A stretch of 32,841 nucleotides of DNA from Aeromonas veronii bv. veronii. Its GTDB lineage: Bacteria; Pseudomonadota; Gammaproteobacteria; Enterobacterales; Aeromonadaceae. The stretch lies in the NCBI RefSeq assembly GCF_000820225.1, contig NZ_CDDK01000025.1, positions 177,041-209,881 on the forward strand, given 5' to 3'. The notes beneath the pieces are model-generated. The model saw only the letters and a program-made list of their open reading frames with translations. It did not search any database and had not been told where the DNA came from. Shown here one piece after another: positions 16,710 to 23,369 of this stretch. Within the stretch, counting starts at the first letter, position 1; the number at the start of each line of letters is the position of its first letter. A program made the position numbers and the translations under genes.

Positions 16710-17582
16710 TTACAGCAGGTTGAGCTGCTGCATGGCGCTGCGAATGCGCTCGCGAGTCGCTTCCGACAGTGGCATCACCGGCAGGCGACACTCTTCGCTG
16801 CAGAAACCGAGCAGGGAAGCGGCATATTTGGCACCAGCCGGGCTCGGCTCGGCAAACATCGCCTGATGGAGCGGAATGAGCTTGTCTTGCAGCTCACGCG
16901 CTTCTTGCCACTTGCCCGCCAGCGTGAGGTTCTGCACCTCGGCCACCAGCTTGGGCGCCACGTTGGCGGTCACCGAGATACAGCCCTGACCGCCGCCGAT
17001 GTTGTAAGCAACCGCAGTGGCATCTTCACCGGAGAGCCAGGCGAAGGGCTTTTTGATCAGCTGGCGCTCGGTCCAGGGGCGCGCCAAGTCGCCGGTGGCA
17101 TCTTTCACCCCGGCAATGCGCGGCAGCTCGGCCAGACGGGCCAGGGTCGCCGGCTGCACGTCGACGATGGCACGCGGCGGAATGTTGTAGACGATGATCG
17201 GCTTGGCGGTGGCGTCGTGGACAGCCTTGAAGTGGTGGTAGAGCCCCTCCTGATTGGGACGGTTGTAGTAACCGGCCACATGCAGGGTGGCATCTGCACC
17301 GACCCGCTCTGCATGGAGGCTGTACTCGATGGCTTCGACCGGATTGTTGGAGCCCGCTCCGGCAATCACCGGAATGCGACCAGCGACCTGTTTGACCACC
17401 AGCTCCACCACCCGGCAGTGCTCGTCGTGGGTCAGGGTCGGACTTTCCCCCGTGGTCCCCACCGGCACAATGCCGTGAGTGCCCTGTTCGATATGCCACT
17501 CCACCAGACGCAGCAGCGCCTCTTCATCCAGTTTTCCCTGTCGAAACGGGGTGATCAACGCAACGATTGAACCTTGAAACAT
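16710..17582 (-). CDS. dapA: 4-hydroxy-tetrahydrodipicolinate synthase DapA
   Basis: Predicted 290-residue TIM-barrel enzyme (E. coli 292) condensing pyruvate and aspartate semialdehyde, the first committed step to lysine and diaminopimelate. Visible motifs are MFQGSIVALITPF, VPVGTTGESPTL with the catalytic Thr near 44, VYNIPPRAIVD with the Tyr near 133, and the Schiff-base lysine in AGVKDATGD near 161. Start ATG 17582 has AGGAGAAGGAG just upstream. In many gammaproteobacteria bamC follows dapA; here a terminator follows directly. Upstream lie a terminator hairpin and a small Lys-rich ORF, suggesting attenuation control. Confidence 0.96.
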   Translation of the reverse strand: MFQGSIVALITPFRQGKLDEEALLRLVEWHIEQGTHGIVPVGTTGESPTLTHDEHCRVVELVVKQVAGRIPVIAGAGSNNPVEAIEYSLHAERVGADATLHVAGYYNRPNQEGLYHHFKAVHDATAKPIIVYNIPPRAIVDVQPATLARLAELPRIAGVKDATGDLARPWTERQLIKKPFAWLSGEDATAVAYNIGGGQGCISVTANVAPKLVAEVQNLTLAGKWQEARELQDKLIPLHQAMFAEPSPAGAKYAASLLGFCSEECRLPVMPLSEATRERIRSAMQQLNLL

Positions 17583-17616
17583 GGGATCTCCTTCTCCTAA
17601 ATGACGCGCATATGGC

Positions 17617-17654
17617 AATAAAAAACCCCGGTACGATGTGCGCAACCGGGGTTT
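17617..17654 (-). terminator. Terminator (possible attenuator) in the dapA leader
   Basis: On the minus strand, arms AAACCCCGGT and ACCGGGGTTT are perfect complements around a 12-base loop and are followed by more T (six in all). It ends 35 bases before the dapA start codon. No full-size gene lies directly upstream on that strand, so it would end the leader transcript of dapA itself. It resembles an attenuator rather than an end-of-gene terminator. Confidence 0.75.
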
Positions 17655-17676
17655 GAAGCTTCTCAGGGATGAGAGG

Positions 17677-17748
17677 TTACGCGCGAACGTCGGCAGGCCC
17701 GAATTTCAGGCTTTTTTTGTGCTTTCGTTTCAACCCGTTGAACCGCAT
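17677..17748 (-). CDS. Possible lysine-rich leader peptide of dapA
   Basis: A 23-codon ORF begins at 17748 and ends with TAA at 17677, 23 bases before the hairpin terminator in front of dapA. It encodes the run KRKHKKSLK, i.e. five Lys codons (AAA, AAG, AAA, AAA, AAA) within nine, in front of a lysine-biosynthesis gene. The ribosome-binding site is weak (AGAG, 8 bases from ATG), and another short frame (ATG at 17754) overlaps it. The end of the ORF (GCGCGTAACC) is complementary, with a 2-base bulge, to GGTTGCGC in the terminator arm and loop. The geometry resembles classical attenuation; expression is unproven. Confidence 0.45.
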   Translation of the reverse strand: MRFNGLKRKHKKSLKFGPADVRA

Positions 17749-17782
17749 TTCGTCATCTCTGGTCAAAAAATGGTGTCTGGGC

Positions 17783-17811
17783 ATATTTCGGGAACACGGC
17801 ATAAATGTCAA
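17783..17811 (-). promoter_or_regulatory. Probable dapA promoter
   Basis: On the minus strand TTGACA (consensus -35) is followed after 17 bases by AAATAT (3/6 match to -10). Transcription would begin near 17776, about 28 bases before the leader-peptide ATG. The -35 overlaps the -35 of the opposing rsmC promoter. Confidence 0.45.
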
Positions 17812-17833
17812 GGCGAAAGGGGCTATGTATAAT
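17805..17833 (+). promoter_or_regulatory. Probable rsmC promoter
   Basis: ATGTCA (-35, 4/6) and a perfect TATAAT (-10, 17828-17833) separated by 17 bases, ending 29 bases before the rsmC start codon. Confidence 0.6.
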
Positions 17834-17862
17834 GGCCGCCCAAAATTGCGTGGAGAGACCCG

Positions 17863-18891
17863 ATGAGCAGCCCAATCAGTGCCGTCAGCCAGATGCTGGA
17901 ACGAAACCAAGCCCTCTTTGTCGGCAAGCGGCTACTTGTCTGCGGCGCGCTGGAGGATGACTACCCCCGCCAGCTAGCGAGCCTGGCCCAGACCCTGACC
18001 GTCTTTACCACCGATTACTGCTACTACCGCAGCCAGCAGGCCGCCCTCGGCGAGGCTATCCTGTTCGACCACCAGCTAGGCGGCGCCCCCCGCTTCGATG
18101 CCCTGTTGCTGCTGATGCCCAAGGCCAAGGCCGAGGCACAATATCTGCTGGCCATGATGACCCCCTTGCTCGAAGCGGGTGCCGATCTGTTCCTCGCCGG
18201 TGAAAACCGCGGCGGTATCAATGGTGCCGACAAGCTACTGGCCCCCTATGGCGAAAAGCCGATCAAGCGTGATTCGGCCCGCCGCTGCTCGCTCTATCAC
18301 GGTGAGCTCTGCAAACCGGTCGCCCCGTTCGATCTGGATAGCTGGTTTGGCCGCTATCAGTGCAAGGCCGGTGATACCGAACTGACCGTGCTGGCGCTGC
18401 CCGGCGTCTTCAGCGCCGCCGAGCTGGATCTCGGCACCCAGATGCTGCTGGCCGCCGTACCGCCGATGAAGGGCGAACTGCTCGATTTTGGCTGCGGCGC
18501 CGGGGTAATTGGGTCTGTGCTGGCCAAGCGCAATCCGGAACTGCAGGTCAACATGGTGGATATCAGCGCACTGGCGCTCGAATCGAGCCGGCGTACCCTT
18601 GCGATCAACGGTCTGCAGGGCAAGGTCACCGCTTCCGATGTCTATTCGGATCTCTCCACCCGTTTCCAGCACATCGTCTCCAACCCGCCATTCCATGCGG
18701 GTCTCAAAACCTTCTATGCGGCGACCGAACAGTTCCTGGCCAAGGCGCCTGAATTTTTGCTGCCAAATGGTTCGCTGACCATTGTTGCCAACGCCTTCTT
18801 GCGCTACCAGCCTATACTGGAGACACACTTCAAACGGACTGAAGTGATCAGCAGTGATGCCAAATTCAAGGTCTATCTGAGCAAAATGTAA
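17863..18891 (+). CDS. rsmC: 16S rRNA m2G1207 methyltransferase RsmC
   Basis: Predicted 342-residue protein (E. coli 343) that methylates N2 of G1207 in 16S rRNA within the 30S subunit using S-adenosylmethionine. It has the duplicated methyltransferase layout of RsmC: a degenerate N-terminal half ([43 protein letters not shown]) and an active C-terminal half with the SAM site [17 protein letters not shown] (~residue 207-223), the acidic strand [13 protein letters not shown] and the catalytic [12 protein letters not shown] (~273-284). GGAGAG lies eight bases before the start. Single-gene unit with its own promoter and terminator. Confidence 0.95.
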   Translation: MSSPISAVSQMLERNQALFVGKRLLVCGALEDDYPRQLASLAQTLTVFTTDYCYYRSQQAALGEAILFDHQLGGAPRFDALLLLMPKAKAEAQYLLAMMTPLLEAGADLFLAGENRGGINGADKLLAPYGEKPIKRDSARRCSLYHGELCKPVAPFDLDSWFGRYQCKAGDTELTVLALPGVFSAAELDLGTQMLLAAVPPMKGELLDFGCGAGVIGSVLAKRNPELQVNMVDISALALESSRRTLAINGLQGKVTASDVYSDLSTRFQHIVSNPPFHAGLKTFYAATEQFLAKAPEFLLPNGSLTIVANAFLRYQPILETHFKRTEVISSDAKFKVYLSKM

Positions 18892-18969
18892 ATAAGTGTA
18901 AGCCGCACAATAAAACAGCTAGAGAGCGCCATCCGGCATCTGATAAGGTATTAAGCACACGATAAAAAC

Positions 18970-18990
18970 CACCCCTTTAGGGGTGTTTTT
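18970..18990 (+). terminator. Terminator downstream of rsmC
   Basis: 6-bp GC-rich stem CACCCC/GGGGTG, loop TTTA, then TTTTT. It lies 79 bases after the rsmC stop and 53 before glgC. Confidence 0.75.
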
Positions 18991-19042
18991 ATACCGAACA
19001 TTGAAAACCTTTTCATGTTGTTAATTCAGGGAGAGAAATACG

Positions 19043-20260
19043 ATGGCAGGCATATTGACCATGATCCTGGCTGGTGGCGAAGGTACTCGCCTGCAGCCTC
19101 TGACCACTACCCGCAGCAAGCCTTCCGTCCCCTTTGGTGGCAGCTACCGGCTGATCGACTTTGTCCTCAACAACTTCGTCAACGCCGACTTTCTGCGCAT
19201 CTATGTACTGACCCAATTCAAATCACAGTCCCTCTACCTGCACATGAAGAAGGGGTGGAATATCGTCGGCATCACCGACCGCTTTATCGATCCCATCCCG
19301 GCCCAGATGCGGATGGGCAAACGCTGGTATGACGGCACCGCCGACGCCATTTACCAGAACCTCGGCTTTATCGAGCGGGCCGAACCAGATCACGTCTGCA
19401 TCTTCGGTTCCGACCACATCTACAAGATGGATGTGAGCCAGATGGTCACCTTCCACAAGCAGAAGAACGCCGCCATGACGGTCGCGGCCCTGCGCATGCC
19501 CATCGAAGAGGCCAGCGCCTTCGGGGTGATCGAGGTGGATACCGAAGGGCGGATGATCGGCTTTCAGGAAAAGCCGAAGCAGCCCAAGCACATTCCCGGC
19601 GATCCGACCCAGGCGCTGGTCTCCATGGGCAACTACATCTTCGAGACCGATGCGCTCTGCCGCGAGTTGAAGCGGGATGCCGCCGAGGAGAACTCCAGCC
19701 ACGACTTTGGCAAGGATGTGATCCCGAGCCTCTACCCGCGTGCCCCCGTCTATGTCTATGACTACAGCACCAACGTCATCCCCGGCGAGAAACCGCACGT
19801 CTACTGGCGGGATGTGGGCACCCTAGACTCTTATTGGCAAGCGCATATGGACTTGGTGGCCGACAATCCCCCCTTCTCCCTCTATAACCGAAAGTGGCCC
19901 CTGCACACCCACTATCCGGCGCTGCCGCCTGCTACCTTCATCGACAGCGATGAGTGCAAGGTGAAGATCGCCAACTCGCTGATCTCCGCCGGTTGCTTCA
20001 TTCAGGGCAGCCAGATCCAGCGATCCATCCTTGGTTTCCGCTGCAATATCGGCGCGTGCAGCCATATCAGTGAATCCGTGCTGTTGGGGGATGTGAAGAT
20101 TGGTGAAGGGTGCTCCATCCGGCGCGCCATCATTGATAAAAACGTTGAAATTGCGCCAGGCACCGTTATCGGTGAAAATCTGGACCACGATAGAGAGCGA
20201 TTTACCGTATCCGAAGGCGGTATCGTGGTGGTACCTAAGGGAGCAAGAGTTGGCTATTAA
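19043..20260 (+). CDS. glgC: Glucose-1-phosphate adenylyltransferase GlgC
   Basis: Predicted 405-residue ADP-glucose pyrophosphorylase, the regulated first step of glycogen synthesis. The N-terminal nucleotidyltransferase contains ILAGGEGTRLQPLT (~residues 9-22), RSKPSVPFGGSYRLIDF, the DGTADAIYQNL and FGSDHIYKMD blocks, and GFQEKPKQP. The C-terminal ~120 residues form a left-handed beta-helix (CNIGACSHISESVLLGDVKIG) that carries allosteric contacts. CAGGGAGAG precedes the start by seven bases. It overlaps glgA by 11 bases, so the two are translationally linked; branching and debranching genes are not nearby. Confidence 0.96.
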   Translation: MAGILTMILAGGEGTRLQPLTTTRSKPSVPFGGSYRLIDFVLNNFVNADFLRIYVLTQFKSQSLYLHMKKGWNIVGITDRFIDPIPAQMRMGKRWYDGTADAIYQNLGFIERAEPDHVCIFGSDHIYKMDVSQMVTFHKQKNAAMTVAALRMPIEEASAFGVIEVDTEGRMIGFQEKPKQPKHIPGDPTQALVSMGNYIFETDALCRELKRDAAEENSSHDFGKDVIPSLYPRAPVYVYDYSTNVIPGEKPHVYWRDVGTLDSYWQAHMDLVADNPPFSLYNRKWPLHTHYPALPPATFIDSDECKVKIANSLISAGCFIQGSQIQRSILGFRCNIGACSHISESVLLGDVKIGEGCSIRRAIIDKNVEIAPGTVIGENLDHDRERFTVSEGGIVVVPKGARVGY

Positions 20261-21710
20261 CCCACTGAAAATCCTGTTTGTTGCCTCGGAAGTTGAGGGG
20301 CTGGTCAAGACCGGGGGCCTGGCCGATGTCGCCAGAGCCCTGCCGATGTATCTGGCCCAGAAGGGACATGATGTCAGGATCATGTTGCCCTTCTACAAGA
20401 CGATAAAGCGACGGGATGAGGCCAGACTGGTGGCGTCACGCTGGTTGCCAACCCACCCCGGGCTGCCGGATATCGGTTATCGCATCTACCAGATGGAGCT
20501 GGATGGCGTCTGCGTCTATCTGCTCGATTGCCCGCAATATTTCGATCGTCCCCAGCTCTACGCCGAGAACAATCAGGCCTATCCGGATAATGGCGAGCGC
20601 TTTGCCTTCTTCTCGGCCGCGGCCCTCCATGCCTGCGAGCAACTCGGCTTTGCGCCGGACATCGCCCACTGCAACGACTGGCACACCGGCCTGCTGCCGC
20701 TGCTGCTGAAAACCCGTCATGCCCACAACCCCTTCTTCCAGCAGACCCGCAGCGTGATCAGCATTCACAACGCGGCGTTTCAGGGGGTGTTTGGCCGCGA
20801 GCAGTTCTGGGCCATGCCCGAGATCGCCGACTACGAACGCCGCATCAACTACGACTACGGCCACGTCAATCTGCTCAAATGCGGGGTGCTCTACGCCGAC
20901 AAGATCAATGCGGTCAGCCCCAACTATGCCCAGGAGCTGCTGACTCACCTCGGCGCCCACGGCATGGCGCATATCTTCCAGCAACGGGCCGCGGATCTCT
21001 GTGGCATCCTCAACGGCTGCGATTACAAGGACTGGGATCCGGAGTTCGACGAATTCCTGCCTGCGACCTACAGCATCGACAACATGGCTGGCAAACAGAC
21101 CTGCAAACAGAGCCTGCAACAGGAGGCGGGGCTGGCCGTGGCGGACTTGCCCATCTACGGCATGGTTTGCCGCCTGACCGAGCAGAAGGGCGTTCCCCTG
21201 CTGCTCCCTGCGCTGGAGAAATTCCTCCACCATCAGGTACAAGTGGTGATCGTCGGCTCTGGCGATCCTGCGCTCGCCACGCAACTGCAAACCATGGCCC
21301 GGGATTATCCGGGCAAGCTCGCCTTCATCAACACCTATGACGATCGACTGGCTCATCTGGTCGAAGCCGGTGCCGACTTCTTCCTGATGCCCTCGCTGTT
21401 CGAGCCTTGCGGCCTCAACCAGATGTACAGTCTCGCCTATGGTACCCTGCCACTGGTGCGCGCCGTGGGTGGTCTGAAAGATACCGTGGTGGATTGGGAT
21501 GCCGATCCCGAGCATGCCACCGGCTTCTGCTTCAACGATCCGACTGCCGCCATCCTGCTCGATACCATGCGCCGCAGCCTGCTCTATTTCCTGCAGGACA
21601 AGGAACGCTTTGCCAAGGTGCAGCGCAATGCCATGAGCACCCGCTTCAACTGGCCTGACTCGGTCACCCAGTATGAACGGATGTATCAGAGCGCATTGGG
21701 CCGTTACTGA
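20250..21710 (+). CDS. glgA: Glycogen synthase GlgA (TTG start)
   Basis: Predicted 486-residue GT5 glycosyltransferase adding ADP-glucose units to glycogen. The N-terminal substrate motif KTGGLADVARALP (~residues 20-32) and the C-terminal FEPCGLNQMYSLAYGTLP with RAVGGLKDTV are diagnostic. Also visible are HCNDWHTGLLPLLL and YGMVCRLTEQKG. Start assignment: homology begins at the TTG codon at 20250 (AINPLKILFVASEVEGL), which has AAGGGAG seven bases upstream; there is no ATG or GTG nearby in frame that fits the family N-terminus. The start lies inside the last codons of glgC, giving an 11-base overlap. A TTG start may lower GlgA output relative to GlgC. Confidence 0.95.
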   Translation: MAINPLKILFVASEVEGLVKTGGLADVARALPMYLAQKGHDVRIMLPFYKTIKRRDEARLVASRWLPTHPGLPDIGYRIYQMELDGVCVYLLDCPQYFDRPQLYAENNQAYPDNGERFAFFSAAALHACEQLGFAPDIAHCNDWHTGLLPLLLKTRHAHNPFFQQTRSVISIHNAAFQGVFGREQFWAMPEIADYERRINYDYGHVNLLKCGVLYADKINAVSPNYAQELLTHLGAHGMAHIFQQRAADLCGILNGCDYKDWDPEFDEFLPATYSIDNMAGKQTCKQSLQQEAGLAVADLPIYGMVCRLTEQKGVPLLLPALEKFLHHQVQVVIVGSGDPALATQLQTMARDYPGKLAFINTYDDRLAHLVEAGADFFLMPSLFEPCGLNQMYSLAYGTLPLVRAVGGLKDTVVDWDADPEHATGFCFNDPTAAILLDTMRRSLLYFLQDKERFAKVQRNAMSTRFNWPDSVTQYERMYQSALGRY

Positions 21711-21760
21711 ATGCCAAACGTCAGCTAATTGCTGAAGTTTTGTACCCTTGGCTTCACTTT

Positions 21761-21803
21761 GAGCGTCAACAGCGAAAAAAGTCCCCTTTGGCTGTTGACG
21801 CTC
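21761..21803. repeat. 13-base perfect inverted repeat upstream of the tRNA-Leu genes
   Basis: Arms GAGCGTCAACAGC (21761-21773) and GCTGTTGACGCTC (21791-21803) are perfect complements around a 17-base spacer. The right arm contains the -35 hexamer TTGACG of the tRNA promoter. There is no T-tract, so it is a poor terminator for glgA; it may be an operator-like site or a chance-conserved second copy of the -35 region. Confidence 0.6.
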
Positions 21804-21822
21804 CCCCAAAACTCTATAGAAT
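21795..21822 (+). promoter_or_regulatory. tRNA-Leu operon promoter
   Basis: TTGACG (5/6) and TAGAAT (5/6) with a 16-base spacer, followed by a GC-rich discriminator (CCCCCTCCGC). This is the usual pattern of stringently controlled stable-RNA promoters. The first tRNA begins 17 bases after the -10. Confidence 0.75.
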
Positions 21823-21838
21823 CCCCCTCCGCAGTGAT

Positions 21839-21924
21839 GCGAAGGTGGCGGAATTGGTAGACGCGCTAGCTTCAGGTGTTAGTGTCCCACGGATGTGAGG
21901 GTTCGAGTCCCTCTCTTCGCACCA
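21839..21924 (+). tRNA. tRNA-Leu(CAG), copy 1
   Basis: 86 bases including encoded CCA. Acceptor GCGAAGG, D-arm, anticodon loop TTCAGGT with CAG at 21873-21875, long class II variable arm (variant A, TGTCCCACGGATG), and T-loop TTCGAGT. Closely matches E. coli leuT. It decodes CUG, the dominant Leu codon in these genes. Confidence 0.97.
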
Positions 21925-21977
21925 ATACTGCCATGCTGATTCAGCAGCATGTAAATCCAACTAGAAAACCCGAATGT

Positions 21978-22063
21978 GCGAAGGTGGCGGAATTGGTAGA
22001 CGCGCTAGCTTCAGGTGTTAGTGCCCCCCGGGTGTGAGGGTTCGAGTCCCTCTCTTCGCACCA
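21978..22063 (+). tRNA. tRNA-Leu(CAG), copy 2
   Basis: Same as copy 1 apart from the variable arm, variant B (TGCCCCCCGGGTG). The U-A pair of the variable-arm stem becomes C-G, a compensated change that keeps the stem. CCA is encoded. Confidence 0.97.
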
Positions 22064-22107
22064 TGCTTCTCCAGACAGCATGTAAATCAAAACTGGTAAC
22101 ACAATGT

Positions 22108-22193
22108 GCGAAGGTGGCGGAATTGGTAGACGCGCTAGCTTCAGGTGTTAGTGTCCCACGGATGTGAGGGTTCGAGTCCCTCTCTTCGCACCA
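22108..22193 (+). tRNA. tRNA-Leu(CAG), copy 3
   Basis: Variable-arm variant A, otherwise identical to the other copies; anticodon CAG; encoded CCA. Confidence 0.97.
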
Positions 22194-22239
22194 TGCTTTA
22201 TCCAGACAGCATGTAAATCCAGGCTGGAAACCCGAATGT

Positions 22240-22325
22240 GCGAAGGTGGCGGAATTGGTAGACGCGCTAGCTTCAGGTGTTAGTGCCCCCCGGGTGTGAG
22301 GGTTCGAGTCCCTCTCTTCGCACCA
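22240..22325 (+). tRNA. tRNA-Leu(CAG), copy 4
   Basis: Variable-arm variant B, as in copy 2; anticodon CAG; encoded CCA. The spacer preceding it most resembles the spacers before copies 2 and 3. Confidence 0.97.
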
Positions 22326-22396
22326 TGCTTCTGACATGTAAAAACAGAGCAATGCGCTCCAACCGCATTTAAAAACCAGCTGGAGAAAATCAGTGT

Positions 22397-22482
22397 GCGA
22401 AGGTGGCGGAATTGGTAGACGCGCTAGCTTCAGGTGTTAGTGTCCCACGGATGTGAGGGTTCGAGTCCCTCTCTTCGCACCA
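22397..22482 (+). tRNA. tRNA-Leu(CAG), copy 5
   Basis: Variable-arm variant A; anticodon CAG; encoded CCA. The spacer before it is longer and less like the others. An intrinsic terminator follows at once. Confidence 0.97.
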
Positions 22483-22492
22483 TTCATTACGC

Positions 22493-22530
22493 AAAAGGCC
22501 CATCACGAAAGTGATGGGCCTTTTGTTTTT
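22493..22530 (+). terminator. Terminator of the tRNA-Leu operon
   Basis: Perfect 14-bp stem AAAAGGCCCATCAC/GTGATGGGCCTTTT, GAAA tetraloop, then GTTTTT. Begins 11 bases after the last tRNA. Confidence 0.95.
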
Positions 22531-22591
22531 ACTCCTTGTTATGGCTATGCTTTTGACGACTCCCCGCTCATCGTCATGCCAAGGAACGCAT

Positions 22592-22864
22592 ATGATACTG
22601 GATACCGACATTCACAACTTTTACGAACATCTGGTGCTCAAGGAGATTGAGAAACAGGGGCTGCAGCAAAAGCTCAACAGCGATCAGATGGCCGACCTTT
22701 GCTGCCTCACCCTCAACCAGCTCCCCGCCCACTATATTCGCCACAATGTCGACATGATCTACTTCCTGACCGACGCCAAGCGCACCGAAATGGAAAAGCT
22801 GGTGGTCGAATCGCTCAAGGTGGCACAGCAGAAGATCAAGCAGGCTCCCGTCAAAAGCTCATAA
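22592..22864 (+). CDS. ComFB-like small protein
   Basis: Predicted 90-residue protein resembling the late-competence ComFB family: an N-terminal NFYEHLVLKEIEKQGL helix followed by MADLCCLTLNQLPAHYIRHN, where ComFB proteins have DVAALALNRLPPRYV. The Cys cluster that many ComFB proteins use for zinc is not preserved; only CC in ADLCCLTL is present. ComFB-like domains in cyanobacteria have been reported to bind cyclic di-AMP, but function in gammaproteobacteria is not settled. The frame is open upstream to 22511, through the tRNA terminator; ATG 22592 is chosen for AAGGAACGCAT in front and for homology. Its stop overlaps the convergent minus-strand gene by 6 bases. Confidence 0.75.
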   Translation: MILDTDIHNFYEHLVLKEIEKQGLQQKLNSDQMADLCCLTLNQLPAHYIRHNVDMIYFLTDAKRTEMEKLVVESLKVAQQKIKQAPVKSS

Positions 22865-23068
22865 CCAGGGCTGCTGCCAGAGCAGGGTGACGATACCGGT
22901 CAACCCGGCCACTGGCAGCAAGATCAAGGCGGGCCGCAATCCGGGCTCCAGCATCACCCAGGCAGCCAGCAGAAAACCTACACTCCAGGTGCCGTACTCT
23001 TTATCCTGACCCCATGCGAGTACGGCCACCGCCACCAGCAACATCATCCCCCGCAATATCCAGCGCAT
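22859..23068 (-). CDS. Small unrecognised membrane protein with a Fur-like promoter
   Basis: Predicted 69-residue protein with three hydrophobic segments (about residues 4-19, 31-44 and 48-62) joined by a short polar turn (GQDKEYGTWS) and ending LLWQQPWL. I do not recognise the family. ATG 23068 is chosen because GGGGAG lies seven bases upstream; an in-frame upstream start at 23089 has no such site. A promoter with an overlapping Fur-box-like palindrome lies 31 bases upstream, which suggests iron repression. Coding potential is supported by the ribosome-binding site and helix pattern only. Confidence 0.6.
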   Translation of the reverse strand: MRWILRGMMLLVAVAVLAWGQDKEYGTWSVGFLLAAWVMLEPGLRPALILLPVAGLTGIVTLLWQQPWL

Positions 23069-23090
23069 TATTTTCTCCCCAATCAACAAT

Positions 23091-23105
23091 TAATAATAAT
23101 TATCA
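23091..23105. promoter_or_regulatory. Fur-box-like palindrome
   Basis: TAATAATAATTATCA matches the 7-1-7 Fur motif TGATAAT-n-ATTATCA at 13 of 14 positions. It covers the -10 of the minus-strand promoter at 23099-23127. The local AT-richness makes a chance match possible. Confidence 0.55.
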
Positions 23106-23127
23106 TCCTCATCTACTGGGGGTGCAA
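23099..23127 (-). promoter_or_regulatory. Probable promoter of the small membrane protein gene
   Basis: On the minus strand TTGCAC (-35, 3/6) and GATAAT (-10, 5/6) are 17 bases apart. Transcription would start near 23092, 24 bases before the ATG and inside the Fur-like box. Confidence 0.45.
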
Positions 23128-23369
23128 GTGGCGTCACAGGTAAGCTTCGTATGTGGCCTTTTGTGTCAACAGGCCGCTCAAAAACGGGTTATGAGATCAA
23201 CTAATTTGTGATTTTTTCAATCAAATGTGCATTTTTGCCAATTTGATGGGGCTTTAACCCGCCGGGTTTGTGGTAGATTGCGGCCTCTTTTTGGGTTGCC
23301 TCCTCGGGATCGATGTATCCACAGGACGAGAGGGAGTGACCTTGGCGAGCAAGAGTTTAGGAAGTATCT
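23106..23369 (+). other. Leader/intergenic region of the NhaC gene
   Basis: About 260 bases without a gene. It contains an inverted pair ATCAAAT (23220-23226) and ATTTGAT (23241-23247), then GC-rich sequence with a foldable segment near 23306-23333 (CTCG-GGAT...ATCC-CGAG, asymmetric internal loop). I compared it with the lysine riboswitch, because NhaC-family lysine permeases often carry one, and did not find its conserved core. Confidence 0.4.

Larger units (their letters stand above)
21839..22482 (+). repeat. Five-copy tandem tRNA-Leu array
   Basis: Five almost identical 86-base tRNA genes spaced 139, 130, 132 and 157 bases start to start. Spacers share elements such as CAGCATGTAAATC and GAATGTGCGAAGG. 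Variable-arm variants alternate A-B-A-B-A, pointing to expansion by duplication of an A-B pair. Presumably one transcript cut into tRNAs by RNase P and E. Confidence 0.9.

Noticed and set aside
20436..21809. Long minus-strand frame across glgA
   Set aside because: Shadow of glgA; no family features and it runs into the tRNA promoter region.
21839..22482. Regularly spaced near-identical repeats resembling a CRISPR array
   Set aside because: The repeats are complete tRNA-Leu genes with cloverleaf, CAG anticodon and CCA; there are no cas genes.
22011..22611. Short repetitive frames with EERDSNPHTRGALTPEAS-like products
   Set aside because: They are translations of the antisense of tRNA genes, a frequent artefact in databases.
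23106..23369. Lysine riboswitch upstream of the NhaC gene
   Set aside because: The conserved core sequences and five-helix layout of the lysine riboswitch are not visible.
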